Positions 50,647 through 59,248 of a stretch of 64,000 nt of DNA are shown piece by piece. The translations under genes were made by a program, and so were the position numbers. The stretch comes from Streptomyces cyaneochromogenes (GTDB taxonomy: Bacteria; Actinomycetota; Actinomycetes; Streptomycetales; Streptomycetaceae). The number at the start of each line of letters is the position of its first letter. Position 1 is the stretch's first letter. The notes under the pieces were generated by a model. That model was not told the origin of the DNA and did not search any database. It worked only from the letters and a program-made list of their open reading frames with translations. The stretch is taken from the NCBI RefSeq assembly GCF_003963535.1, contig NZ_CP034539.1:4526001-4590000 (forward strand), in the 5' to 3' direction.

Positions 50647-51835
50647 CGCGGCGCATCCGGTAGCTGTCCCCGTCGATCCGTACGACCTCGGCGTGGTGGG
50701 CCAGCCGGTCCACCATCGCCAGTGCGGTGGGGCCGCCGAAGATCTCGTCCCAGCGGCCGAGCGGGCGGTCGCCGGTCACGATCAGGGAGGCCCGTTCGTA
50801 GCGGTGGGCGACCAGCTGGAAGAAGAGGGCGGTGGTCTCCGCGTCGAAGGGGGTGTAGCCGATCTCGTCGACGATCAGCACGGCGTGGTCGTCGAGCGCG
50901 GCCAGTTCCTGCGCGAGCCGCCCGGCGTCCCGGGCGCCGGCCAGCCGCGCGGCCCACTGGGCTGCGGACGCGAACAGCACCGAGTGCCCGGCCTGACAGG
51001 CGCGCACGCCGAGGCCGACGGCCAGGTGCGTCTTGCCGGTGCCGGGCGGGCCGACGAAGACCACGTTGCGGCCGGCGGTGACGAAGTCCAGCTTGCCGAG
51101 CCGGGCCACGGTCTCCCGGTCGAAGGAGCGCGGGTGCTCAAAGTCGAAGTCCTCCAGCAGCTTGCGGGCGGGGAAACCGGCGGCGCGCATCCGCTGCTCG
51201 GCGCTCGGCTCGTCCTCGCGGGACGCGGCCTGGGCCGGCACGAAGACCTTCTCGGCGGGCTCCTCGGGGGTGTGCTCGCGGTGCGCGTGCTGCCGCTCGG
51301 CCTGCGCGGCCATCGGCCCCGACATGTAGGCCAGGATCGCCGCCGAGGCGATGAACGCCATGTGGATCACCGTGCCCCACAGCAGTGAGTGGCGCGAGGT
51401 GTGGTGGACATCCACGAACATCTGGAGAAGATGGACGGAGGAGATGCCCACGATGGCGGTGGCGAGCTTGACCTTCAGCACGTTGGAGTTCACGTGCGAG
51501 AGCCATTCCGGCTGGTCGCGGTGGCCCTGCAGACCGATGCGCGAGACGAATGTCTCATAGCCGCCCACGATCACCATGATCAGCAGATTGGCGATCATCA
51601 CGACGTCGACCAGCTTCAGCACGGCGAGCATGACGTACGTCTCGGTCGCCTGCCCGGTCACGCACCGGAGCACTAAGGTCCACAGCTCGTTGAAGAACTT
51701 GTAGACGTACACCCCCTGAGCGGCCACCAGGCCGAAGTAGAGCGGGGCCTGCAGCCAGCGGGTGGCGAACAGGGCGTACCCGAGGGTGGTGGTCGTGGGC
51801 GACGGATCACTGCTGATGGGCTGCACGCTCGGCAT
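50624..51835 (-). CDS. Fusion of YqhA-family membrane protein and IstB-like ATPase
   Basis: A 403-residue protein in one open frame. Residues about 15-185 are a YqhA (UPF0114) membrane domain: ATRWLQAPLYFGLVAAQGVY, LVDVVMIANLLIMVIVGGYE, IVGISSVHLLQMF. A linker (186-213) leads to an AAA+ domain of the IS21 helper IstB: Walker A GPPGTGKT at 262-269, Walker B LIVDE at 320-324, sensor IVTGDRPLGRWDEIFG, and MVDRLAHHAEVVRIDGDSYR. The first 40 or so residues of a normal IstB are missing. No IstA transposase is present. The ATG at 51835 gives MPSVQPIS. Confidence 0.85.
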   Translation of the reverse strand: MPSVQPISSDPSPTTTTLGYALFATRWLQAPLYFGLVAAQGVYVYKFFNELWTLVLRCVTGQATETYVMLAVLKLVDVVMIANLLIMVIVGGYETFVSRIGLQGHRDQPEWLSHVNSNVLKVKLATAIVGISSVHLLQMFVDVHHTSRHSLLWGTVIHMAFIASAAILAYMSGPMAAQAERQHAHREHTPEEPAEKVFVPAQAASREDEPSAEQRMRAAGFPARKLLEDFDFEHPRSFDRETVARLGKLDFVTAGRNVVFVGPPGTGKTHLAVGLGVRACQAGHSVLFASAAQWAARLAGARDAGRLAQELAALDDHAVLIVDEIGYTPFDAETTALFFQLVAHRYERASLIVTGDRPLGRWDEIFGGPTALAMVDRLAHHAEVVRIDGDSYRMRRATSAWAD

Positions 51836-51966
51836 TCTTCGCAGCCGCCGCCGTCCAGGTGAAAACCACGTCACTCACAAGAATGAAAAGACATCCTGTA
51901 GGACTCCGTAAAGGATCAGGCACACTGGACGTTTGGCCGGGTGGTCGAGCGGAAGGGCTGACGCAC

Positions 51967-53610
51967 GTGAACGGACCACTGATCGTCCAGTCGGACAAAA
52001 CCCTGCTCCTGGAGGTCGATCACGAGCAGGCCGACGCGTGCCGTCGGGCGATCGCCCCGTTCGCGGAGCTGGAGCGGGCGCCCGAGCACATCCACACCTA
52101 CCGGGTGACGCCGCTCGGCCTGTGGAACGCGCGCGCGGCCGGGCACGACGCCGAGCAGGTCGTCGACGCGCTGGTGACGTACAGCCGCTACCCCGTGCCG
52201 CACGCGCTGCTCGTCGACATCGCCGACACGATGGACCGGTACGGCCGCCTGACCCTCTCCAAGCACCCCACGCACGGCCTCGTGCTCACCACCACCGACC
52301 GCCCGGTCCTGGAGGAGGTGCTGCGCTCGAAGCGGGTCGCGCCGCTCGTCGGCGCCCGCATCGACCCGGACACCGTCGCCGTGCACCCCTCCGAGCGCGG
52401 GCAGATCAAGCAGACGCTGCTGAAGCTGGGCTGGCCGGCCGAGGACCTCGCCGGGTACGTCGACGGCGAGGCGCACCCGATCGAGCTCCACGAGGACGGC
52501 TGGGCGCTGCGGCCCTACCAGAAGCAGGCCGTGGAGAACTTCTGGCACGGCGGCAGCGGGGTCGTCGTGCTGCCGTGCGGCGCCGGGAAGACCCTCGTCG
52601 GCGCCGGGTCCATGGCCCAGGCGAAGTCGACCACGCTCATCCTGGTCACCAACACCGTCTCGGCCCGCCAGTGGAAGCACGAGCTGGTGAAGCGGACGTC
52701 GCTCACCGAGGACGAGATCGGCGAGTACAGCGGGACGAAGAAGGAGATCCGGCCCGTCACCATCGCCACGTACCAGGTGCTGACGACGAAGCGGAAGGGC
52801 GTCTATCCGCACCTGGAGCTCTTCGACTCCCGCGACTGGGGCCTGATCCTCTACGACGAGGTGCACCTGCTGCCGGCGCCCGTCTTCAAGTTCACCGCCG
52901 ATCTCCAGGCCCGGCGCCGGCTCGGACTGACCGCGACCCTGGTCCGGGAGGACGGGCGTGAGTCGGACGTGTTCTCGCTGATCGGGCCGAAGCGGTTCGA
53001 CGCTCCGTGGAAGGAGATCGAGGCGCAGGGCTACATCGCGCCCGCCGACTGCGTCGAGGTCCGGGTCAATCTCACCGACTCCGAGCGGCTCGCGTACGCC
53101 ACCGCCGAGCAGGAGGAGAAGTACCGCTTCTGCGCGACGACCGACACCAAGCGGAAGGTCACCGAGGCCCTCGTCCGCCGGTTCGCCGGGCAGCAGATCC
53201 TGGTCATCGGCCAGTACATCGACCAGCTCGACGAACTGGGCGAGCACCTGAACGCCCCGGTCATCAAGGGCGAGACATCCAACGCCCAGCGCGAGAAGCT
53301 CTTCGACGCCTTCCGGGAGGGCGAGATCAGCGTCCTCGTCGTGTCCAAGGTCGCGAACTTCTCCATCGACCTGCCGGAGGCCACGGTCGCCATCCAGGTC
53401 TCGGGCACCTTCGGCTCGCGCCAGGAGGAGGCGCAGCGGCTGGGGCGGGTGCTGCGGCCCAAGGCCGACGGCCACCAGGCCCACTTCTACTCGGTCGTCG
53501 CCCGCGACACGATCGACCAGGACTTCGCCGCGCACCGCCAGCGCTTCCTGGCGGAGCAGGGGTACGCGTACCGGATCGTGGACGCGGACGAGATCCTCGC
53601 GGAGGGCTAG
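51967..53610 (+). CDS. XPB-type DNA helicase
   Basis: A 547-residue superfamily 2 helicase. Motif I is LPCGAGKT (about 203-209), motif II YDEVHLL, motif III GLTATLVRED, motif VI QRLGRVLRP. The N-terminal damage-recognition-like domain and helicase core match bacterial XPB, which unwinds DNA 3' to 5' in repair or transcription. The GTG at 51967 (VNGPLIVQ) follows GGAAGGG. It is divergent from the YqhA-IstB fusion. The helicase-associated protein at 47348-50032 is a likely partner. Confidence 0.93.
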   Translation: MNGPLIVQSDKTLLLEVDHEQADACRRAIAPFAELERAPEHIHTYRVTPLGLWNARAAGHDAEQVVDALVTYSRYPVPHALLVDIADTMDRYGRLTLSKHPTHGLVLTTTDRPVLEEVLRSKRVAPLVGARIDPDTVAVHPSERGQIKQTLLKLGWPAEDLAGYVDGEAHPIELHEDGWALRPYQKQAVENFWHGGSGVVVLPCGAGKTLVGAGSMAQAKSTTLILVTNTVSARQWKHELVKRTSLTEDEIGEYSGTKKEIRPVTIATYQVLTTKRKGVYPHLELFDSRDWGLILYDEVHLLPAPVFKFTADLQARRRLGLTATLVREDGRESDVFSLIGPKRFDAPWKEIEAQGYIAPADCVEVRVNLTDSERLAYATAEQEEKYRFCATTDTKRKVTEALVRRFAGQQILVIGQYIDQLDELGEHLNAPVIKGETSNAQREKLFDAFREGEISVLVVSKVANFSIDLPEATVAIQVSGTFGSRQEEAQRLGRVLRPKADGHQAHFYSVVARDTIDQDFAAHRQRFLAEQGYAYRIVDADEILAEG

Positions 53611-53662
53611 GGAGTGGGGAGTTTCGGAGTGTGATCGGCCGGTCACACAGTGAGCGTGGGCG

Positions 53663-53842
53663 TCACTTGTGGCGGACGCCCGCTTCCTCGCCGTACTCAC
53701 CGAGGACGATCACGTCGAAGGCCGCACCCGCGAACACCCTGACAGCACGCAGGGCTTCGCCGAGGCGATGACGGTGGCTCCCCTGGATCGCTGTCGCTCC
53801 ACGGGGGCCCGTAGGGGCTGGGTGGATGGTTGCTGCGCTCAT
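53663..53842 (-). CDS. 59-residue conserved-looking small protein
   Basis: ATG at 53842 starts MSAATIHPAPTGPRGATAIQ, with GGAG just upstream. The middle HRHRLGEALRAVRVFAGAAF is basic and amphipathic, and the end FDVIVLGEYGEEAGVRHK looks like real protein. It is convergent to the XPB gene. Function unknown. Confidence 0.6.
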   Translation of the reverse strand: MSAATIHPAPTGPRGATAIQGSHRHRLGEALRAVRVFAGAAFDVIVLGEYGEEAGVRHK

Positions 53843-53954
53843 GTCTCCATGATGGGCTCGCAGGCGTAAGGACGGCATCGGCCTGCGGTGCCAAGCCGTG
53901 TACTGCCGCCGTACGCCTCCGGACGGACCCCCCTACCCCCAGGGGGAGGGCCGC

Positions 53955-53968
53955 GTCCCCTAGGGGAC
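53955..53968. promoter_or_regulatory. Perfect palindrome upstream of the HelD-like gene
   Basis: GTCCCCTAGGGGAC is a perfect 14-base palindrome. Just left of it CCTACCCCCAGGGGGAGG is a near-palindrome. A promoter with TTGGCA (53979-53984) and TAAAAT (54004-54009) follows. The site could be an operator. Confidence 0.55.
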
Positions 53969-54118
53969 GGAATATTCGTTGGCATCGGAGGCCGGCGCTC
54001 ACCTAAAATCTCCGCTCTTGCCCGCCTCCGTTCATGGAGCGCCGTCGCCCGGACGGAAACCGGTCGGCATCTCGCAGCGCCACCCCGACTCACTCGTAGG
54101 TCCTCCGGAGGCACCCCC

Positions 54119-56215
54119 TTGTCCACGCCCGTCGACGACCCGCTCGGCCCCCTCGATCCGGTCGACCCCCTCTCGAGAGAGCGCTCGCACCTCGCCGGCT
54201 CCCGCGCCGCCCTGCGCGCCATGCGGGAGGACGTCGAGGCCCTCGACATCAGCGACGTCACCGCGAACTGGGTCAACGCCGAAGTCCTCGCGCACCAGAT
54301 CGACCTGCGCATCAAGGCCCTGGCCGACCTCAGCGACACTCCGCTGTTCTTCGGCCGGCTCGACTATCTGCACGCACCCGGCGTGGAGCGGGCGGAGGGA
54401 GCGGAGGGGGAGCGCCCGCGGCCGGAGGCCGCTTATCAGACACTGCACATCGGGCGGCGGCATGTGCACGACGCCGACGGGGACCCGATGGTGATCGACT
54501 GGCGGGCACCGGTGTCCCAGCCGTTCTACCGGGCCTCGAAGAAGAGCCCGATGGGCATCGCGCTGCGCCGCCGCTTCGGTTACACGGGCGGCGAGCTCAC
54601 CGCGTACGAGGACGAGCACCTCTCCGACCCCGCCGAGGCCGCCCGGACCAGCAAGCTGCTCCAGCAGGAGATCGAGCGTCCGCGCGTCGGCCCGATGCGG
54701 GACATCGTGGCGACGATCCAGCCGGAGCAGGACGAGATCGTACGGTCCGGGCTCGGCGGCACCGTCTGTGTCCAGGGCGGCCCCGGCACCGGCAAGACGG
54801 CGGTGGGCCTGCACCGGGTCGCGTACCTGCTGTACGCCCACCGCGAGCGGCTCGCCCGCACCGGCACGCTCGTCATCGGGCCGAACAAGTCCTTCCTGCA
54901 CTACATCGAGCAGGTGCTCCCGGCGCTGGGCGAGTTGACGGTCCGCCAGGCGACGGTGGACGACCTGGTCGCGCACGTCGAGGTGCGCGGCACGGACGAC
55001 GCGGCGGCCGCGGTGGTCAAGGGCGACGCGAGGATGGCGGAGGTCTTGCGGCGGGCGGTCTACTCGCATGTGACCATGCCGACGGAGGCGGTGGTCGTCG
55101 TCCGCGGCTCACGGCGGTGGCGTGTCCCGGCGTACGAAGTCGAGGAGATCGTCCGCGAGTTGCTCGCCCGCGACATCCGCTACGGCGCCGCCCGCGAGGC
55201 CCTCCCGCAGCGCATCGCGCACGCCGTGCTGGTGCAGATGGAGCGGTCCGGCGAGGCGCCGGACGACCGGGTGCAGGACGCGGTGGCCCGCAACAGCGCG
55301 GTGAAGGCGGCCGTCAAGGTGATCTGGCCGCCTGTCGACCCGGCGAAACTGGTGCTGCGGCTGCTGTCGGACGCGGACTTCCTCGCCGTGCACGCGGACG
55401 GGGTGCTCGACGAGGACGAGCAGAAGACGATCCTGTGGGCGAAGCCGGCGCGATCGGTGAAGTCGGCGAAGTGGTCCGCCGCGGACGCGGTCCTGATCGA
55501 CGAGGCGAACGACATCGTGGCCCGCACGCCCTCCCTCGGCCATGTCGTCCTCGACGAGGCGCAGGACCTCTCCCCCATGCAGTACCGGGCGGTTGGCCGC
55601 CGCTGCACGACCGGTTCGGCGACGGTCCTCGGCGACCTGGCGCAGGGCACGACCCCCTGGGCGACCCGCAGTTGGGGCGAGGCGCTGGCCCACCTCGGCA
55701 AGTCGGACGGCGTCATCGAGGAACTGACGGCAGGCTTCCGCGTCCCGACGGACGTCATCACCTACGCCTCCCGCCTCCTCCCCCACATCGCGCCGGGCCT
55801 GACTCCGGTGGCGTCGATCCGTGAGAACCCGGGGTTCTTCGAGGTCCGTACGGCGTCGGGGGCGGCCGAAGTCGTCGCCGCGTGCGAGGAGTTGCTGGGC
55901 AACGAGGGGTCGGTGGGGCTGATCGCCGCGGATGCGCGCATCCCGGAGCTCTCAGCGGCGCTGACCGCGGCGGGCATCACCTGCCTGGCCCCCGGCGAGG
56001 AGACGACCCACGAGACCCGTCTGACGCTGGTCCCGGCGTCGCTCGCGAAGGGCCTGGAGTACGACTACGTGGTCCTGGACGAGCCGCGGGCGGTGGTGGA
56101 CGGCGAGCCGGACGAGCGGACCGGGCTCCGCCGGTTGTACGTCGCCCTGACACGGGCCGTGTCAGGGCTGATCGTGGTGCATGGGGCGCCGTTGCCGGCT
56201 CAGCTGGGCGGCTGA
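54119..56215 (+). CDS. helD: HelD-type RNA polymerase-recycling ATPase
   Basis: A 698-residue UvrD-like motor protein of the HelD family, which releases stalled RNA polymerase from DNA. Walker A is GGPGTGKT (220-227), DEAQDLSP the Walker B region, and RRLYVALTRAVSGLIVVHG motif VI. The N-terminal coiled-coil (LRAMREDVEALDISDVTANW) and the insertion that probes the polymerase active site are present in outline. The TTG at 54119 is eight bases after CGGAGG. The rifamycin-associated element typical of helR is not seen upstream, so resistance-type induction is not indicated. Confidence 0.87.
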   Translation: MSTPVDDPLGPLDPVDPLSRERSHLAGSRAALRAMREDVEALDISDVTANWVNAEVLAHQIDLRIKALADLSDTPLFFGRLDYLHAPGVERAEGAEGERPRPEAAYQTLHIGRRHVHDADGDPMVIDWRAPVSQPFYRASKKSPMGIALRRRFGYTGGELTAYEDEHLSDPAEAARTSKLLQQEIERPRVGPMRDIVATIQPEQDEIVRSGLGGTVCVQGGPGTGKTAVGLHRVAYLLYAHRERLARTGTLVIGPNKSFLHYIEQVLPALGELTVRQATVDDLVAHVEVRGTDDAAAAVVKGDARMAEVLRRAVYSHVTMPTEAVVVVRGSRRWRVPAYEVEEIVRELLARDIRYGAAREALPQRIAHAVLVQMERSGEAPDDRVQDAVARNSAVKAAVKVIWPPVDPAKLVLRLLSDADFLAVHADGVLDEDEQKTILWAKPARSVKSAKWSAADAVLIDEANDIVARTPSLGHVVLDEAQDLSPMQYRAVGRRCTTGSATVLGDLAQGTTPWATRSWGEALAHLGKSDGVIEELTAGFRVPTDVITYASRLLPHIAPGLTPVASIRENPGFFEVRTASGAAEVVAACEELLGNEGSVGLIAADARIPELSAALTAAGITCLAPGEETTHETRLTLVPASLAKGLEYDYVVLDEPRAVVDGEPDERTGLRRLYVALTRAVSGLIVVHGAPLPAQLGG

Positions 56216-56263
56216 CGGGGTGCCTGGTGGGCTTCGCCGCCGGGTGCGGGTGAGCCATCGCGG

Positions 56264-56563
56264 CTACCAGGCGTCGTACGCCACGTCCAGGTACAGATAG
56301 CGGACCACCGCAAGCACCGACAGTCCGAGTGGCAGCAGGTACCAGCCCCGCCTGAGCCATCCGGCGGTGACGGTCGGCCAGGTGAGCAGCAGGGCGAGCC
56401 CTCCGGTGCAGGCACCGAGGAGGGCACAGGTCCCCGCGCTGTCCAGGGTGTCGCGGTCCAGGCGGTACTGCGGCATGAAGTAGTAGGCCAGGGCCACCAG
56501 GCACAGCGCCAGGCCGTTGAGCGCCACCAGCACGGCGGCGCCGGCCATCGCACGTTTCCTCAC
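56264..56563 (-). CDS. Three-helix membrane protein of the secretion-like operon
   Basis: A 99-residue protein with three hydrophobic segments (AGAAVLVALNGLALCLVALAY, SAGTCALLGACTGGLALLLT, YLLPLGLSVLAVVRYLYL). The GTG at 56563 overlaps the upstream stop (GTGA), so it belongs to the same operon. In this place it could be an immunity or anchoring factor for the lysozyme-like protein, but this is inference. Confidence 0.78.
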   Translation of the reverse strand: MRKRAMAGAAVLVALNGLALCLVALAYYFMPQYRLDRDTLDSAGTCALLGACTGGLALLLTWPTVTAGWLRRGWYLLPLGLSVLAVVRYLYLDVAYDAW

Positions 56564-57951
56564 CGCAGTGCCCGCCCGGCTTCGGCGCGGTGCGCCTCGA
56601 AGTCGTCGGCGTACGCCTGCGCCTGCTCGCCCTGGTAGTACGGGCCGCCGTTGTAGCGTGCGGCCAGCTCGCGGTACTGGGCTGCCGTCATCTGCTCGGC
56701 CGGTACGTCGGCGAACTCACTCTCCGCCTTGAGGTTCGCCAGGTACTTCGAGGCGATGAACAGGTTCTGCGCCGGGTCCTTCAGCGCTCCGCGGATCTCG
56801 TCGCGCTGGTCCTCGCTCAGCCGCTCCGGGTCGTAGCCCAGCACCTCCGCAGCACGCCGGATCTGCACGGCCATGGGACCGTACGAGGTGTTGTCCCGGT
56901 CGCCCGCCAGCGGTCCCGGCAGATAGTCGGGGACGACCGGGCTCGCCCAGCCCTCCGCCGCCTCCCGGACGGTCTCCGTCACGCTGTCCAGGACGTACGG
57001 CTTGCCGCCGACCTCCTTCAACGCGATCCCCGCGATCATGTCCGGGGGCAGACCGGTCTGCCGTGCCGCCGCGTTGATCAGTTCCTTGTTGTCGGCGATG
57101 AACTGGTCCCGGCCGCCGAATTCGTCCAGCAGCCAGAGGCTGTCGCCCTCGGGCAGGCTCTTGAGCTGGTTGCGGATGTCCTGCAGAGCGGGCGAGACGC
57201 GAGCGTCGCCGGCGCCCGGGAACGGGTTCTTGCGCAGGTCGCCGCCCGGCAGCCGGGTGTCGGCGTCCATCCTGGTGGCCTGGGCCGCCTCCTCGATCAT
57301 CGGGGCGATCCAGCCGATGACGTCCTGACCGTCCTTGAAGTCGCCGCCCCGGAAGTCCGGCAGGTCGGCGTACGCCGTCCGCAGCCGCCCCAGGCAGTCC
57401 CGGCGTGCGTTCTCCTCAAGGGTCCGGGCACGGGAGAAGGCCGCCTCCGCCGCGCTGTACTCGCGCTCGGCGTCCTCCCGGATGGAGTCCGCGTCCACCC
57501 CTATCTCGGCGATCCAGTCGAGCAACCCCGTGGTCTCACGGATGTCCTCCCACCGCCGCATCGGTTCGGCGGCCTGCGCGGTACGGGTGATGGCCGTCGC
57601 CACCGAGGCGACCAGCGCGTCGAGGCGCGTCTCGTGGTGGATGCCGGTCTCCAGGTGCCGCTTGGCGTCCGTCACCGCGTCCGCGTATCCGAGCAGGGCG
57701 TTGCGCGCCTTCCCGAAGCCGTCGGACAGCCCCCGGACCAGGGAGGCGACCTGCACCAACCGCTCGTCGTAGGACTCCCGGTGCACGCTCTCCCACTTGG
57801 TTCCGTCCTTCGCCCGTTTCACCGGGTCCTCGACGGAGTCCAGCAGATCCCGCATGCGGGTGAACTCCTGGGCGTTGCGCTCGATCAGCGCGGGGTTGCA
57901 GTCCTCCAGGAACTCCACATCGGCGTGGTACGTCATGGTGGTCTCGGTCAC
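56560..57951 (-). CDS. WXG-like helical protein with lysozyme/transglycosylase-like C-terminus
   Basis: A 463-residue protein. The N-terminal 220 residues are long helices with a YDERLVQVASLVRGLSDGFG segment as in WXG100/LXG carriers, and there is no Sec signal. The C-terminal part (about 285-450) resembles lysozyme-fold transglycosylases: MIAGIALKEVGGK with candidate catalytic E313, TSYGPMAVQIRRAAEVLG, NLFIASKYLANLK and YRELAARYNGGPYY. The GTG at 57951 overlaps the previous stop. It is a likely type-VII-secreted wall hydrolase or toxin. Confidence 0.8.
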   Translation of the reverse strand: MTETTMTYHADVEFLEDCNPALIERNAQEFTRMRDLLDSVEDPVKRAKDGTKWESVHRESYDERLVQVASLVRGLSDGFGKARNALLGYADAVTDAKRHLETGIHHETRLDALVASVATAITRTAQAAEPMRRWEDIRETTGLLDWIAEIGVDADSIREDAEREYSAAEAAFSRARTLEENARRDCLGRLRTAYADLPDFRGGDFKDGQDVIGWIAPMIEEAAQATRMDADTRLPGGDLRKNPFPGAGDARVSPALQDIRNQLKSLPEGDSLWLLDEFGGRDQFIADNKELINAAARQTGLPPDMIAGIALKEVGGKPYVLDSVTETVREAAEGWASPVVPDYLPGPLAGDRDNTSYGPMAVQIRRAAEVLGYDPERLSEDQRDEIRGALKDPAQNLFIASKYLANLKAESEFADVPAEQMTAAQYRELAARYNGGPYYQGEQAQAYADDFEAHRAEAGRALR

Positions 57952-58280
57952 CGGTCCTTCGGGGCCACATATCGGCCGTCAGTGAGAATGCGGTCCAGGT
58001 CGGCCTGGACCGTGCCGTTCACCTGTACATACGCCGAACCCGTGGCGCGCAGTTTCGTGGACAGCGCGGTCAGCAGGGTCACCAGGTCCTGGTACTGGTC
58101 GTCCGCGAAGCGCGCGAACTCGTCGACCTTCCGGCCGACTTCGGGATGCGAGCGGGGTGCGCGCGCCATCGTGCCGGCGTCTCCGTCGAGGCGGCCCGCA
58201 TGGAGCAGGGACGCTATCTCCAGCAACAGGTGCGCGCTGCCGTCGATCGACGGCGTTTCAGCCGAGAATCCACTTGTCAT
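57948..58280 (-). CDS. Type VII secretion-like small helical protein
   Basis: A 110-residue protein without a signal peptide and almost wholly helical, with the ESX-type central segment VGRKVDEFARFADDQYQDLV and the end VNGTVQADLDRILTDGR, like DUF2580/EspC-type secretion partners. It is the first gene of a three-gene operon with overlaps (GTGA) to the next. The ATG at 58280 is six bases after CACAAT on its strand, so it may be leaderless. The 159 bases beyond, to 58439, contain only a GC-rich hairpin. Confidence 0.72.
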   Translation of the reverse strand: MTSGFSAETPSIDGSAHLLLEIASLLHAGRLDGDAGTMARAPRSHPEVGRKVDEFARFADDQYQDLVTLLTALSTKLRATGSAYVQVNGTVQADLDRILTDGRYVAPKDR

Positions 58281-58439
58281 CCGCAAATTGTGACAAGGCC
58301 ATGCCACGCCCGTCCAGAAGGCGCCGCTCGGCGATCCCGGTACCCGCCCGAGCCGACGTCCTTCACGGCCGGGAAGCAGCTCCCCGCGCCCCCAAGGGCG
58401 TTGCGGCCGGCCTTGCCGGCCGACCTCGGGCGTGCCCGC

Positions 58440-59135
58440 CTACGCCTCCCCGTCCAGCACGGCCCGCCACTGCGCGACGGCCTCGACGGACACCGGCCCG
58501 TCCCACCCCCCGGGCCTCGCCGCGCCGCCGATGTGAAACGCGTCGATCCCGGCCGCCAGCAGCCCCGGCACATGGTCGAGCCGCAGCCCGCCCCCCACCA
58601 GAATCCGCTGCTCGTACCCGGGCTCCCCGCCCCGTGCCGCCTCCGCGAGCAACGTGGGAAGCCCGTCGTCCACCCCCGCCGCCGAACCGGCCGTGAGGTA
58701 CGTGTCCAGTCCCGGCATCCCGTCCAGCTGCTTGCGCAGCGCGTCCCGGTCGGCGGACCGGTCGATGGCCCGGTGGAAGGTCCAGCGGCAGCCGTCCAGC
58801 GCGCCCACCACCCGCTCGACGGCCGCGAGGTCCAGCCCCCCGTCGGCGTCGAGGAACCCGAGCACGAACTCGTCGGCCCCGGCGCCCCGCATCTCGCGAA
58901 CCGTCCGGACCAGCCGGTCGAGGTCCCCCGCCGCGAAACCGTCCGCGAGCCGCAGCATCACGCGCAGGTCGATGCCGACGGCGGCGCGGATCGCGGCGAA
59001 GGTCTCGACCGGCGGGGTCAGCCCGTCGGCCGCCATGTCGGTGACCAGTTCGAGCCGATCCGCACCCCCGGCCTGGGCGGCGACCGCGTCCTCGACCCCG
59101 AGGGCGATCACCTCCAGGACTGCACGCTTGCTCAT
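58440..59135 (-). CDS. cutC: CutC-family protein
   Basis: A 231-residue TIM-barrel protein of the CutC family. The landmarks VIALGVEDAVAAQAGGADRLEL, VMLRLADGFAAGDL, TFHRAIDRSAD and RILVGGGLRLDHVPGL are all present. CutC was named for copper homeostasis in E. coli, but its biochemical role is disputed. A DasR-like site lies upstream, which points to amino-sugar control rather than copper. Confidence 0.9.
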   Translation of the reverse strand: MSKRAVLEVIALGVEDAVAAQAGGADRLELVTDMAADGLTPPVETFAAIRAAVGIDLRVMLRLADGFAAGDLDRLVRTVREMRGAGADEFVLGFLDADGGLDLAAVERVVGALDGCRWTFHRAIDRSADRDALRKQLDGMPGLDTYLTAGSAAGVDDGLPTLLAEAARGGEPGYEQRILVGGGLRLDHVPGLLAAGIDAFHIGGAARPGGWDGPVSVEAVAQWRAVLDGEA

Positions 59136-59167
59136 GGGACCCCATTCCTCGGCATTCGACGGCGGCT

Positions 59168-59183
59168 ACAGGTCTAGTCCAAT
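59168..59183. promoter_or_regulatory. DasR-like (dre) site upstream of cutC
   Basis: ACAGGTCTAGTCCAAT matches the published DasR consensus A(C/G)TGGTCTAGACCA(G/C)T at about twelve of sixteen positions, including the central CTAG. DasR represses N-acetylglucosamine genes until glucosamine-6-phosphate binds. The site is 33 bases before the cutC start. Confidence 0.6.
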
Positions 59184-59248
59184 CCCAGGGTACGGGTCGG
59201 AGCAGCCGTCGCGGAGGAGGCCCACCCACTTGGCGCGAATCGCGCGGG

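Noticed and set aside
50624..51835. A complete IS21 element
   Set aside because: No IstA transposase, terminal repeats or target duplication can be found around the IstB-like part.
51938..51975. tRNA-like sequence GCCGGGTGGTCGAGCGGAAG
   Set aside because: It recalls the 5' part of a leucine or serine tRNA, but no anticodon arm, T-arm or acceptor pairing follows. It is the ribosome site and start region of the XPB gene.
53888..54118. An upstream start for the HelD gene
   Set aside because: The frame stays open, but it crosses the promoter and palindromes, and the TTG at 54119 has a good ribosome site.
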